A stretch of 52,542 bases of DNA from JAYUJH01 sp043765375 (GTDB taxonomy: Bacteria; Pseudomonadota; Alphaproteobacteria; Rickettsiales; UBA998): positions 1 to 52,542 of the forward strand of contig JAYUJH010000004.1 in assembly GCA_043765375.1 (NCBI GenBank). The letters are read 5' to 3'. Under the pieces are notes generated by a model. The model saw only the letters and a program-made list of their open reading frames with translations. It was not told the DNA's origin and ran no database searches. Below are positions 46,073 to 52,542 of the stretch, piece after piece. Each line of letters opens with the position of its first letter. Position 1 is the stretch's first letter. A program made the translations under genes and the position numbers.

Positions 46073-46672
46073 TTAAACTTTTTCTACCTGTGAAAACTGC
46101 AAATCTACTGGGGTTGGACGGCCAAAAATTGAGATAGATAGCTTCAAACGCTCCTTCTCCAACTCAACTTCTTCAATAATACCAACGAATGATTCAAATG
46201 GTCCATCAATAACCTTGACATTGTCACCCACCTCAAAGATACTTTTCTCTTTAACGGGCGCACCACCAACATTTAATTGAGCAAAAATCCTATCCGCCTC
46301 TATTTGCGTAATTGGCTTGGGGCGATTTCCGCTTCCACCAAGAAAACCATTCACCTTTGGCACTGACTTCACCAATTGCCAAGTTGCCTCAGTCATCACC
46401 ATTCGCACCAGCACATATCCAGGGAAAAATTTGCGCTCCGCTGTGACTTTTTTGCCACGCTTCATCTCTACCGTCTCTTCTGTTGGTATCACCACCTCCA
46501 AAAAATGCCCTTCAATCCCCTGCTTGAGCGCATCTTCCTTAATCGCCTGTGCAACTTTTTTCTCAAACCCAGAATATGCCTGCACAATATACCATTTCGC
46601 TTTGTCGGCTAGCGGATTATGCGGCTCTGCATTTGCTTCCTGTTCTTCTTCCAAAACATTATTTTCTAACAT
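46073..46672 (-). CDS. nusG: Transcription termination/antitermination factor NusG
   Basis: NusG binds elongating RNA polymerase and links it to Rho or the ribosome. It has the NGN domain (WYIVQAYSGFEKKVAQAIKE, FFPGYVLVRMVM) and the KOW domain (VGDNVKVIDGPFESFVGIIE), after a ~25-residue acidic N-terminal extension. I start it at the ATG at 46672 because GAAAGG lies 8 nt upstream; an ATG at 46678 is only 2 nt after that site. It follows secE closely. Confidence 0.97.
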   Translation of the reverse strand: MLENNVLEEEQEANAEPHNPLADKAKWYIVQAYSGFEKKVAQAIKEDALKQGIEGHFLEVVIPTEETVEMKRGKKVTAERKFFPGYVLVRMVMTEATWQLVKSVPKVNGFLGGSGNRPKPITQIEADRIFAQLNVGGAPVKEKSIFEVGDNVKVIDGPFESFVGIIEEVELEKERLKLSISIFGRPTPVDLQFSQVEKV

Positions 46673-46697
46673 GTTCATTACCTTTCAATTCCCAAAA

Positions 46698-46913
46698 TCA
46701 ACTGCCAATTCCCAATATTAATCCAATGAGTAGCGCAATTATGCTATCAACGCTCACAAAAAATATTGATGCAAATGTGGTTATTCCCAGCACAATTGCC
46801 GTTGAGGTAATAGTTTCGCGGCGGCTTGGCCATGATACTCTCATCGCTTCTTGTTTCACTTCACGAGCAAACTTGGCGGGATTAAACTTTTTTGCACTCA
46901 ATGTTTTTCTCAC
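46698..46913 (-). CDS. secE: Preprotein translocase subunit SecE
   Basis: The 71-residue single-span SecE type has the conserved cytosolic helix (FAREVKQEAMRVSWPSRRET) and one membrane segment (about 38-68). It uses a GTG start with no obvious Shine-Dalgarno; TATAAT stands at 46924-46929 on the minus strand, without a good -35. It is first of the secE-nusG pair. The usual upstream tuf and tRNA-Trp genes are absent. Confidence 0.93.
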   Translation of the reverse strand: MRKTLSAKKFNPAKFAREVKQEAMRVSWPSRRETITSTAIVLGITTFASIFFVSVDSIIALLIGLILGIGS

Positions 46914-47029
46914 TCAATCAAAAATTATATCAATTTGTAATTACGTCAATTTATAAATTATTTTAATATTTATCAAACCATATTGAATATATATAAAACT
47001 TCATTCAAGCAACAATTTAATTGCAACAT

Positions 47030-47518
47030 TCATAGTTTTTCCATCAAAATGCGCATATTAGTAATTCCCATCGCCATGAAATCCACATTAATCAGCTCCG
47101 CCCCAATGCTTAGGTAAAAGTTTTTTGCCCTCGCATTGCGTTTATCAACCGTCAATGAAAGCCATTCCCCGCCATTTTCCACCGTATATTCACTGATTTT
47201 TTGCATTAATTTGCGTCCAATTTTCTGCCCCCGTATATCTTCATGCACAATAATATCACTAATATGCGTGCCATAACTCGCTGAAAGCACATCAAACCCA
47301 CGGTAAAACAAGGCGCAACCAAACACTTGACCATCATCTTTAGCAACTAACGCCTCCAATTTCGGATTATCGCACTGCAACGCCCCTGCCAACTGCGCCA
47401 CATTAAGCATACAACTCATTTCTTCACCTTTCGCTAATATGTTCAGCAGGCGAATAATATGCGGATAATCAAGCATTTGCGCATGATTAATCTTCATTTG
47501 CGGGCAATCATCAATCAT
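47030..47518 (-). CDS. GNAT-family N-acetyltransferase
   Basis: The 162-residue protein has the acetyl-CoA-binding motif in DIIVHEDIRGQKIGRKLM (Q/RxxGxG/A type) and the later ARAKNFYLSIGAE segment typical of GNAT motif B. GGTGA lies ~5 nt before the ATG. The substrate is not predictable. It lies between secE and the divergent prepilin gene and is probably transcribed alone. Confidence 0.88.
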   Translation of the reverse strand: MIDDCPQMKINHAQMLDYPHIIRLLNILAKGEEMSCMLNVAQLAGALQCDNPKLEALVAKDDGQVFGCALFYRGFDVLSASYGTHISDIIVHEDIRGQKIGRKLMQKISEYTVENGGEWLSLTVDKRNARAKNFYLSIGAELINVDFMAMGITNMRILMEKL

Positions 47519-47671
47519 AATATCACCATAATATTAAATATTACAAACATAAGTCAACCATCTTTACTGTTTTTTAACCGTTTAAGGGTGATAATGTTGG
47601 TATATATTAAAAATGATATTAATTACACAACTTTCATTAATTACATAATTTCAATTTCACAAGGATTTTTT

Positions 47672-48514
47672 ATGAAAAACAATAATAAACAACAAGGTTT
47701 CACGCTGGTGGAACTCTCAATCGTGCTGGTGATTATTGGCTTGATTGTTAGTGGTATTTTAGTTGGGCAGGATATGATTCGTGCCGCCGAGATTCGCTCA
47801 ACTGTTAGCCAAATTGAAAGTTACAACACCGCAGTGAATACTTTCCGTGATAAATATCGCAATATTCCGGGTGATATGTTAAGCACTGATGCAACTAATT
47901 TTGGTTTTCTGGGTGGTAGAGTTGGCGGTGTAGGTGACGGAGATGGCAATAGATTAGTTCAAGCTGGTTCCACGCCTGCAGATCAAATGAAGCTAGGTTT
48001 TGAAACTGGATTATTTTGGAGAGATTTATCAAAGGCTTCATTAATAGGTAATGATTTTGTAACCGCCGCAAACTCTTTGTCTCCTGCAGTGAATGCTGCT
48101 CAAGTTAAGGCATGGTTACCAGAGGCATCAATTGGACGAGGACATTATTTTACAATTCATTCGGAAAGTGGCAGAAACTTTTTTTCAATATCTCAAGTTA
48201 ATGGCGCAGCTGCTGGTGGTATTTATACCTTAGCAACGGCAATGACTCCGCAAACCGCATTTAATATTGATGATAAAATAGACGATGGAAATCCTTTGAG
48301 CGGAATAGTTAACGCAACTTGGAGTGTAACGGCACTTGGAACTGTTATCGTTCCACCAATTTCTGGTACTGGAACATTGGAGACTGCAACTTTAGATATG
48401 GGGTCGTGCGCTTATAGAGTTGCGGCAGCCCCATCTCCAGCTATTTACACCACGGCGAGTGATGCACAAGCCAACCGTCCAGCTTGTCAGTTGCGGATTA
48501 GGGCATCGTTTTAA
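47672..48514 (+). CDS. Type IV pilin-like protein (prepilin N-terminal domain)
   Basis: The 280-residue protein begins with a prepilin leader (MKNNNKQQG) cleaved before Phe10, with Glu14 at the +5 position and a hydrophobic helix (FTLVELSIVLVIIGLIVSGI). The IESYNTAVNTFRDKYRNIPG block after it is the usual alphaproteobacterial form. The rest is Gly/Ala/Ser-rich with a Cys pair near the C-terminus. I chose the ATG at 47672 because the leader starts there and AAGGA lies just upstream. No pilus-assembly genes are in the window, so it needs an unlinked prepilin peptidase and machinery. Confidence 0.9.
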   Translation: MKNNNKQQGFTLVELSIVLVIIGLIVSGILVGQDMIRAAEIRSTVSQIESYNTAVNTFRDKYRNIPGDMLSTDATNFGFLGGRVGGVGDGDGNRLVQAGSTPADQMKLGFETGLFWRDLSKASLIGNDFVTAANSLSPAVNAAQVKAWLPEASIGRGHYFTIHSESGRNFFSISQVNGAAAGGIYTLATAMTPQTAFNIDDKIDDGNPLSGIVNATWSVTALGTVIVPPISGTGTLETATLDMGSCAYRVAAAPSPAIYTTASDAQANRPACQLRIRASF

Positions 48515-48578
48515 TAATCAACAGTGCCATATATATGTAACGTGAATGCAAACACATATATATAATCAAGATTAAGAT

Positions 48579-48609
48579 AAAAAGGGGTGGGTGACTGCCC
48601 CCTTTTTTT
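48579..48609 (+). terminator. Rho-independent terminator after the prepilin-like gene
   Basis: AAAAAGGGG (48579-48587) pairs with CCCCTTTTT (within 48599-48607), followed by more T. The A-run on the other side could make it work in both directions. Confidence 0.85.
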
Positions 48610-48699
48610 GTTACCTGTGTTGTTGTATAGCACTCTTTTTTCATTGAGGGTTTTCTTTGTGGTTTTTTCTTTGAGGGGTTTCTATTATATAAATCCGTG

Positions 48700-48765
48700 T
48701 TATAATGCTTTCTATTTTCATTTACGCATTATTCTGCGTTTTTGAAAATAGAAAAAAGCACTATA
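48700..48765. repeat. Palindromic element C
   Basis: An imperfect inverted repeat with ends TATAATGCTTTCTATTTTC and TTTTGAAAATAG ... GCACTATA. The arm resembles element B (TATAGTGCTTTCTA). Confidence 0.8.
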
Positions 48766-48777
48766 CCTATTAAAAAA

Positions 48778-48840
48778 TATAGCAGTGCATCTAATTTTAA
48801 TCACCGATAAAATCGGTAAATAAAATTAGAAACTGCTATA
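48778..48840. repeat. Palindromic element D
   Basis: An inverted repeat with ends TATAGCAGT and ACTGCTATA and inner palindrome ACCGATAAAATCGGT, the complement of the centre of element A. It lies 12 nt from element C. Confidence 0.85.
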
Positions 48841-48852
48841 AAATCTCGTCAA

Positions 48853-48873
48853 TCCAGCGGAGGCTGGAGTCCA
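48853..48873. repeat. Short palindromic repeat, copy 2 (variant)
   Basis: TCCAGCGGAGGCTGGA followed by GTCCA: same CCAGCG-AGGCTGG core as copy 1, with an outer TCC/GGA pair. Confidence 0.85.
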
Positions 48874-49103
48874 TCACAGCAATAGTCTTTAATTCTATTG
48901 CAGAACTTTTTATTTGCATTTATCTAATTGCATTTCTCTGTTATGAAACTTTTTATTATAGAACTCTTATTATAGAGTTTTTTCGTTGTGGCTTTTTTTA
49001 TCCTCCCCACCCCCATACATTTTCATCAAATGTTCACATTCAATCAAACAAATATTTGTTATAATAATTATAAGTAAATTATAAATATAAGGTAATTTTT
49101 ATT

Positions 49104-50069
49104 ATGGCTAAACAAGCAACAGTTGAAGATGTAAAAAAAATGTTAGATGGCAAGCTAGGTGGCAAAACCGTTGATGACTTCATAGAAAATATTCCTGTAA
49201 TTGATTTGATTATTAAAAAAATTGATCCTAGACCAGATGTTAGAAGTAAATTGAATGAGGTTATGGAGCAGGCAGCAAAAATAATAAATAGTGATTCAAG
49301 TAAGAATTCAGAAAATATTATAACTGCGCTTGAAAACGACCCAAAGATAAAAAGTAATCTTGCAGAATTAAATAAAAATAAAGAAGCGGTTGGGTTAAAG
49401 GAAAACGTGACGGTTCAAATCATAAAAGAAGATTTAGATAAGTTTTTGAAGGAGCAAGATAAAACTAAATCAGCAGCAAAAACTGATGATAAAGCCGCTG
49501 CACCAGAGAACGCAAGATCTGCGACTAAGCCAGCAGAGCCAGAGAAGCCAGCGGGGAAACTCGTATCAAATGAAGGCAAAACTGCGCCAGTCGCCGCAAA
49601 GACTGATACAAAAACTGTTGAGCCAAAAACAGCCGTATTGCCAGCAACTACCCCACCATCACCAACGGCAGTGAAGCCAGTGGGTGCAGGTGCAGCAGCT
49701 CCAGCGGTTGACCCGTCAAAAACATCTGAAGATAATGCTGATAAGGAAAAAAAAGATAAAGAAAAGAAAAAAAGCGAAGAAAAGCCGAAGAACTTTATTG
49801 AAATGATAATAAAAGCTGTAATGGATTTTGTGACAGGAATACTTGGCGGTGGTAACAAACCAGCAGAAACTCCTACGCCACCAACGGTTGTTGCCTCTAA
49901 TACTCCGCTAGCGTCTACTATGGACGTTGAGATTAAGCCAGCAACCCCTGCGAAATCACAAGCCCAAACAAAAGAGCAATCTAAAACGGGGCAAGCAAAG
50001 AGTGACGAGGTTTTGCCACCACCCACAACTCCTGCGCAACCGAAAACAGCGGGTGAAAAAACTCGTTAG
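49104..50069 (+). CDS. Lys/Pro/Ala-rich protein of unknown function (321 aa)
   Basis: I do not recognise it. The N-terminal ~110 residues look helical and charged (EDVKKMLDGKLGGKTVDDFI, ENIPVIDLIIKKIDPRPDVR). A Lys/Glu/Pro/Ala-rich disordered stretch follows (about 115-230), then one short hydrophobic segment (FIEMIIKAVMDFVTGILGG) and a Pro/Thr-rich tail. There is no signal peptide. AAGG lies 11 nt before the ATG. The composition is like that of the 853-residue protein at 25470-28031, but I see no clear alignable domain. It is bracketed by palindromic repeats on both sides and lies in an accessory-looking gap between the prepilin-like gene and glmS. Confidence 0.7.
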   Translation: MAKQATVEDVKKMLDGKLGGKTVDDFIENIPVIDLIIKKIDPRPDVRSKLNEVMEQAAKIINSDSSKNSENIITALENDPKIKSNLAELNKNKEAVGLKENVTVQIIKEDLDKFLKEQDKTKSAAKTDDKAAAPENARSATKPAEPEKPAGKLVSNEGKTAPVAAKTDTKTVEPKTAVLPATTPPSPTAVKPVGAGAAAPAVDPSKTSEDNADKEKKDKEKKKSEEKPKNFIEMIIKAVMDFVTGILGGGNKPAETPTPPTVVASNTPLASTMDVEIKPATPAKSQAQTKEQSKTGQAKSDEVLPPPTTPAQPKTAGEKTR

Positions 50070-50109
50070 TCTGTATCCACTCGCCGTAATAATCCAAATA
50101 CTTGAATGG

Positions 50110-50129
50110 ATACCAGCCTGCGCTGGTAT
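50110..50129. repeat. Short palindromic repeat, copy 3
   Basis: ATACCAGCCTGCGCTGGTAT, the exact reverse complement of copy 1; together with GGA before and GAC after, it extends the shared sequence. Confidence 0.9.
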
Positions 50130-50192
50130 GACGAATGCGAAAATTAATCATAAACTCATATAGCTTTATCGTAAGAACCAAAAACCCCCGTC

Positions 50193-50254
50193 ACTCCAGC
50201 GGAAGCTGGAGTCCATAAGGGTTTTTACTGATACTAGATTCGCTGGTATGACAA
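50193..50254. repeat. Short palindromic repeat, copies 4 and 5
   Basis: CACTCCAGCGGAAGCTGGAG then TCCA (copy 4) is the same type as copy 2. A degenerate half copy, ATACTAGATTCGCTGGTATG, follows at about 50231. The rest of the 50070-50313 gap shows nothing else. Confidence 0.8.
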
Positions 50255-50313
50255 ACCACTTGACGCTCACTTAATCTATAAAAATTAATAATATATCCCA
50301 CAACCAACCAAAA

Positions 50314-52140
50314 TCATTCCACTGTGACAGATTTTGCCAAATTGCGAGGTTGGTCAATATCTGCCCCTTTGTGCAGTGCGACATAATAAGCGAGAAGTTG
50401 CAACGGCACGGCGTATAATATCGGTGCATAAAACGGGTTGCATGAAGGCATGGCAGCACAGTGAGTCATATTGCCCTTGAAGCTAGCAATTTTCTCCGCC
50501 GAACTTATCAGAACGATATTTCCCTTGCGGGCTGCCGTTTCCTCCAAATTAGAGGCGGATTTTTCAAATAATTCATCATCTGGTGCAATCACGATGATTG
50601 GCACGCCATCATCAACTAGTGCGATTGGCCCATGTTTGAGTTCGCCCGCTGCATAGCCTTCCGCATGAATATATGAGATTTCTTTCATTTTTAGCGCACC
50701 CTCATTGGCGAGGGGGTAACTTGTTCCACGCCCCAAAAATAACATGTCCCGAGCATACATTAATGCAAGTGCGAGCGTATCATAATGTTTTGCATCTTCA
50801 AGCACAGTTTCAATTTTGTCGGCCACTTCCGCCATGCCATGCACTAATTGCAAATATGCGCCATGTTCAATTTCACCACGCTCTAGGGCGATTTTCAGAG
50901 TGAAACAAGCAAGTGTTGTGAGTTGCGCCGTGAATGCTTTGGTGCTTGCCACCCCAATTTCTGCCCCTGCGAGTGTTTGAATAACGCTATCAGCCTCGCG
51001 CGCCATGGAGCTGGTTGGCACATTAACCATCGCAATTACATGCTGCCCCGCTGCCTTGGCATAACGCAATGCGGCTAAGGTATCGGCTGTTTCACCTGAT
51101 TGCGAGATGAAAATCGCTGCCCCACCTTTGGGTAATACAGGTTTGCGATAACGAAACTCGGACGCAATATCAATACGCACGGGAATCTTCGCCATTTGTT
51201 CCAACCAATAGCTAGCAACTTGCGCCGCATAATATGATGTTCCACAAGCAACAATAGTGAAGCTGGTGATTGCGGTGAAATCAGCTTTTAATTGCGGAAA
51301 GTTAAATTGCTCTGATTCACCGTTAAAATAATCCACAATAGTGCGGCGAATAATGGCTGGTTGTTCGTATATTTCTTTGAGCATATAATGTGCGTATCCA
51401 GCTTTGTCATGGGCTTGATGCACCGCATTAAAACATGTTTTTGGGCGAGTGACTAATGCTCCTGCGCTATCAAAAACTTCAATTTCTCCTGCCTGCACAA
51501 TTGCTGCATCGCCTTCTTGCAAGTAAATCCCCTCACTGACGCAACCAGCTAATGCAAGGCTATCAGAGGCAATCCAACCTTCATTTGTGTTTGTCGCAAC
51601 CACCATAGGCGAGCCATGACGAGTTGCGTATAATATCGTTGGTTCATCGGCGTGGATTGCCACAATTGCATATGCTCCTTGCAAAACTGTTCGCATTGCT
51701 AAAAAAGCATCTTTGAAACTTTTGCCTTGGCTAGTTTGATGCGCAAGCCAATGGCATATTACTTCGCTATCCGTATCGCTTATGAAAACTTTGCCTTGGC
51801 TTTGCAATTCCAACTTTAATTCGTGATAATTCTCAATAATACCATTATGTACGATTGCGACTTCATCTGATTGATGCGGGTGAGAATTGCGTTGCTCTGG
51901 TTGCCCGTGGGTTGCCCATCTTGTGTGAGCAATCCCGATTTTGCCATCAGCAGGGTTGGTTTGCAAAGTTGTTTCCAGATTAATGACTTTGCCTTTTTCT
52001 TTGCGTATTTGCAATTTGTTGCTTTCATTAATTGTTGCTATACCAGCGGAATCATAACCACGATATTCCAAGCGTTTCAACCCTTCAACTAGCAAAGGAC
52101 TTGCTTGTTTGCTGCCAATATATCCAATAATTCCGCACAT
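50314..52140 (-). CDS. glmS: Glutamine-fructose-6-phosphate aminotransferase (isomerizing)
   Basis: GlmS makes glucosamine-6-phosphate, the entry to UDP-GlcNAc, peptidoglycan and LPS. The N-terminal glutaminase starts MCGIIGYIGSK with the catalytic Cys next to the Met, and HTRWATHGQPEQRNSHPHQS is conserved. Two SIS domains follow (FISQSGETADTLAALRYAK and LFLGRGTSYPLANEGALKMK), with the C-terminal DQPRNLAKSVTVE. Length 608 is normal. It starts 34 nt after glmU, so the two form a pathway operon. No glmS ribozyme signature was seen or expected. Confidence 0.98.
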   Translation of the reverse strand: MCGIIGYIGSKQASPLLVEGLKRLEYRGYDSAGIATINESNKLQIRKEKGKVINLETTLQTNPADGKIGIAHTRWATHGQPEQRNSHPHQSDEVAIVHNGIIENYHELKLELQSQGKVFISDTDSEVICHWLAHQTSQGKSFKDAFLAMRTVLQGAYAIVAIHADEPTILYATRHGSPMVVATNTNEGWIASDSLALAGCVSEGIYLQEGDAAIVQAGEIEVFDSAGALVTRPKTCFNAVHQAHDKAGYAHYMLKEIYEQPAIIRRTIVDYFNGESEQFNFPQLKADFTAITSFTIVACGTSYYAAQVASYWLEQMAKIPVRIDIASEFRYRKPVLPKGGAAIFISQSGETADTLAALRYAKAAGQHVIAMVNVPTSSMAREADSVIQTLAGAEIGVASTKAFTAQLTTLACFTLKIALERGEIEHGAYLQLVHGMAEVADKIETVLEDAKHYDTLALALMYARDMLFLGRGTSYPLANEGALKMKEISYIHAEGYAAGELKHGPIALVDDGVPIIVIAPDDELFEKSASNLEETAARKGNIVLISSAEKIASFKGNMTHCAAMPSCNPFYAPILYAVPLQLLAYYVALHKGADIDQPRNLAKSVTVE

Positions 52141-52174
52141 ATCTTTTTATCCTATATATTAAATAATGTTATTA

Positions 52175-52542
52175 TTAATCCGTCTTTTTTGACCAATCAT
52201 TTTTATTTAGTTGTCGTGAGCGAGCAATTCCTAGCGCATTTGCTGGAATATCCTCCGTGATGACGCTTCCTGCTGCAATTGTTGCATTGTCACCAATATT
52301 TACAGGTGCAACTAATGCCGTATCCGAGCCAACAAATACATTCGCTCCGATGGTAGTTTTATGTTTATTTTTGCCATCATAATTGCAAGTGATTGTGCCA
52401 GCTCCAATATTGCTATTTGCTCCAATTTCTGCATCACCAATATAACTCAAATGACCAGCTTTTGCACCTTCATGCAATATTGCGTTTTTAACTTCCACAA
52501 AATTGCCGATTGCACAATTTTCACCAATTTTTGTGCCAGCAC
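52175..52542 (-). CDS. glmU: Bifunctional GlmU, C-terminal part (partial, runs off the window)
   Basis: Only the C-terminal ~120 residues lie in the window; the gene continues past 52542. The reading frame at the edge (AGTKIGENCAIGNFVEVKNA) leads into the left-handed beta-helix repeats of the acetyltransferase domain, with HLSYIGDAEIGANSNIGAGT, TCNYDGKNKHKT and FVGSDTALVAPV, which match GlmU closely. GlmU acetylates glucosamine-1-phosphate and then forms UDP-GlcNAc. The in-frame GTG at 52498 is internal, not the start. Confidence 0.96.
   Translation of the reverse strand, partial: AGTKIGENCAIGNFVEVKNAILHEGAKAGHLSYIGDAEIGANSNIGAGTITCNYDGKNKHKTTIGANVFVGSDTALVAPVNIGDNATIAAGSVITEDIPANALGIARSRQLNKNDWSKKTD

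Larger units (their letters stand above)
48515..49103. other. Intergenic gap between the prepilin-like gene and the Lys/Pro/Ala-rich gene
   Basis: A 589-nt A+T-rich gap. From left to right it holds the prepilin terminator, T-rich low-complexity sequence with TTGAGGG repeats (about 48644-48682), palindromic elements C and D, a CCAGCGGAGGCTGG repeat, a weak hairpin with T-run (48962-48983) and an A+T-rich stretch with AAGG ahead of the next ATG. No further gene was seen. Confidence 0.75.

Noticed and set aside
46914..47029. A strong promoter for secE.
   Set aside because: A TATAAT is present but the nearest TTGACG is only 14 nt away and the predicted leader would be about 4 nt; too weak to list as a promoter.
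49415..50026. A 203-codon open frame on the minus strand, rich in Gly, Ala, Val and Ser.
   Set aside because: It is the antisense image of the Lys/Pro/Ala-rich gene; it has no ribosome site and its composition mirrors the sense gene.

Overview
The window is about 52.5 kb of an A+T-rich bacterial chromosome, most likely from an alphaproteobacterium. The evidence is gene content: a DUF2336 protein, an NDUFAF5-like methyltransferase head-to-head with comF, a two-domain NadE, a long acidic RpoD, RpoN with a clear RpoN box, and a Gld-like ABC operon. I cannot assign a genus. No phage, transposase, CRISPR array or tRNA was recognised. Most of the window is housekeeping core, with a few accessory patches.

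Layout. 1-621: 3' end of a 23S rRNA gene, 5S rRNA and a terminator. 721-5020 (+): a tripartite exporter (ABC exporter, HlyD-type adaptor, TolC-type channel) whose ABC subunit has lost every ATPase motif. 5050-9906: comF and an NDUFAF5-like methyltransferase (divergent), a cluster of palindromic repeats, then nadE and proB (divergent). 9915-13998: a hypothetical gene, an Smr protein overlapping an orphan OmpR-type regulator, rpoN and a tiny lipoprotein. 14015-16820 (-): lysC, a hypothetical gene and a patatin, apparently one transcript. 17050-17730 (+): an OmpA-family protein. 17828-25364 (-): gyrA, coaD, dnaG, rpoD. 25470-28031 (-): a very large Pro/Ala-rich protein of unknown function. 28401-29486 (+): DUF2336. 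29498-35389 (-): a Gld-like ABC operon ending in ppx/gppA. 35489-46913 (-): secE-nusG-rplK-rplA-rplJ-rplL-rpoB-rpoC, with a promoter before rplK, a hairpin before rpoB and a strong terminator after rpoC. 47030-50069: a GNAT gene, a prepilin-like protein and a Lys/Pro/Ala-rich protein, the last bracketed by repeats. 50314 to the end (-): glmU (partial) and glmS.

Three themes go beyond the core gene list. First, hydrophilic parts of core proteins (RpoD, RpoN, DnaG, NadE, the Smr protein, the ComF N-terminus) carry in-frame tandem repeats, most often of 15 nt (five codons). Second, intergenic gaps hold two repeat families: 63-66 bp A+T-rich palindromes occurring as adjacent pairs, and a short palindrome with a CCAGCG-AGGCTGG core. 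Third, gene 3' ends (nadE, comF) show local tandem duplications that include the stop codon or lie just past it. Together they suggest a genome with active slippage or duplication and a resident palindromic repeat population.

Functionally, the window joins the replication/transcription core (gyrA, dnaG, rpoD, rpoN, rpoBC, nusG), ribosomal proteins L11, L1, L10 and L7/L12, SecE, precursor metabolism (NAD, CoA, proline, aspartate-family amino acids, UDP-GlcNAc) and envelope functions (exporter, OmpA-like protein, lipoprotein, prepilin, Gld-like ABC system). Coordinates and starts were read by eye. No database search was possible.
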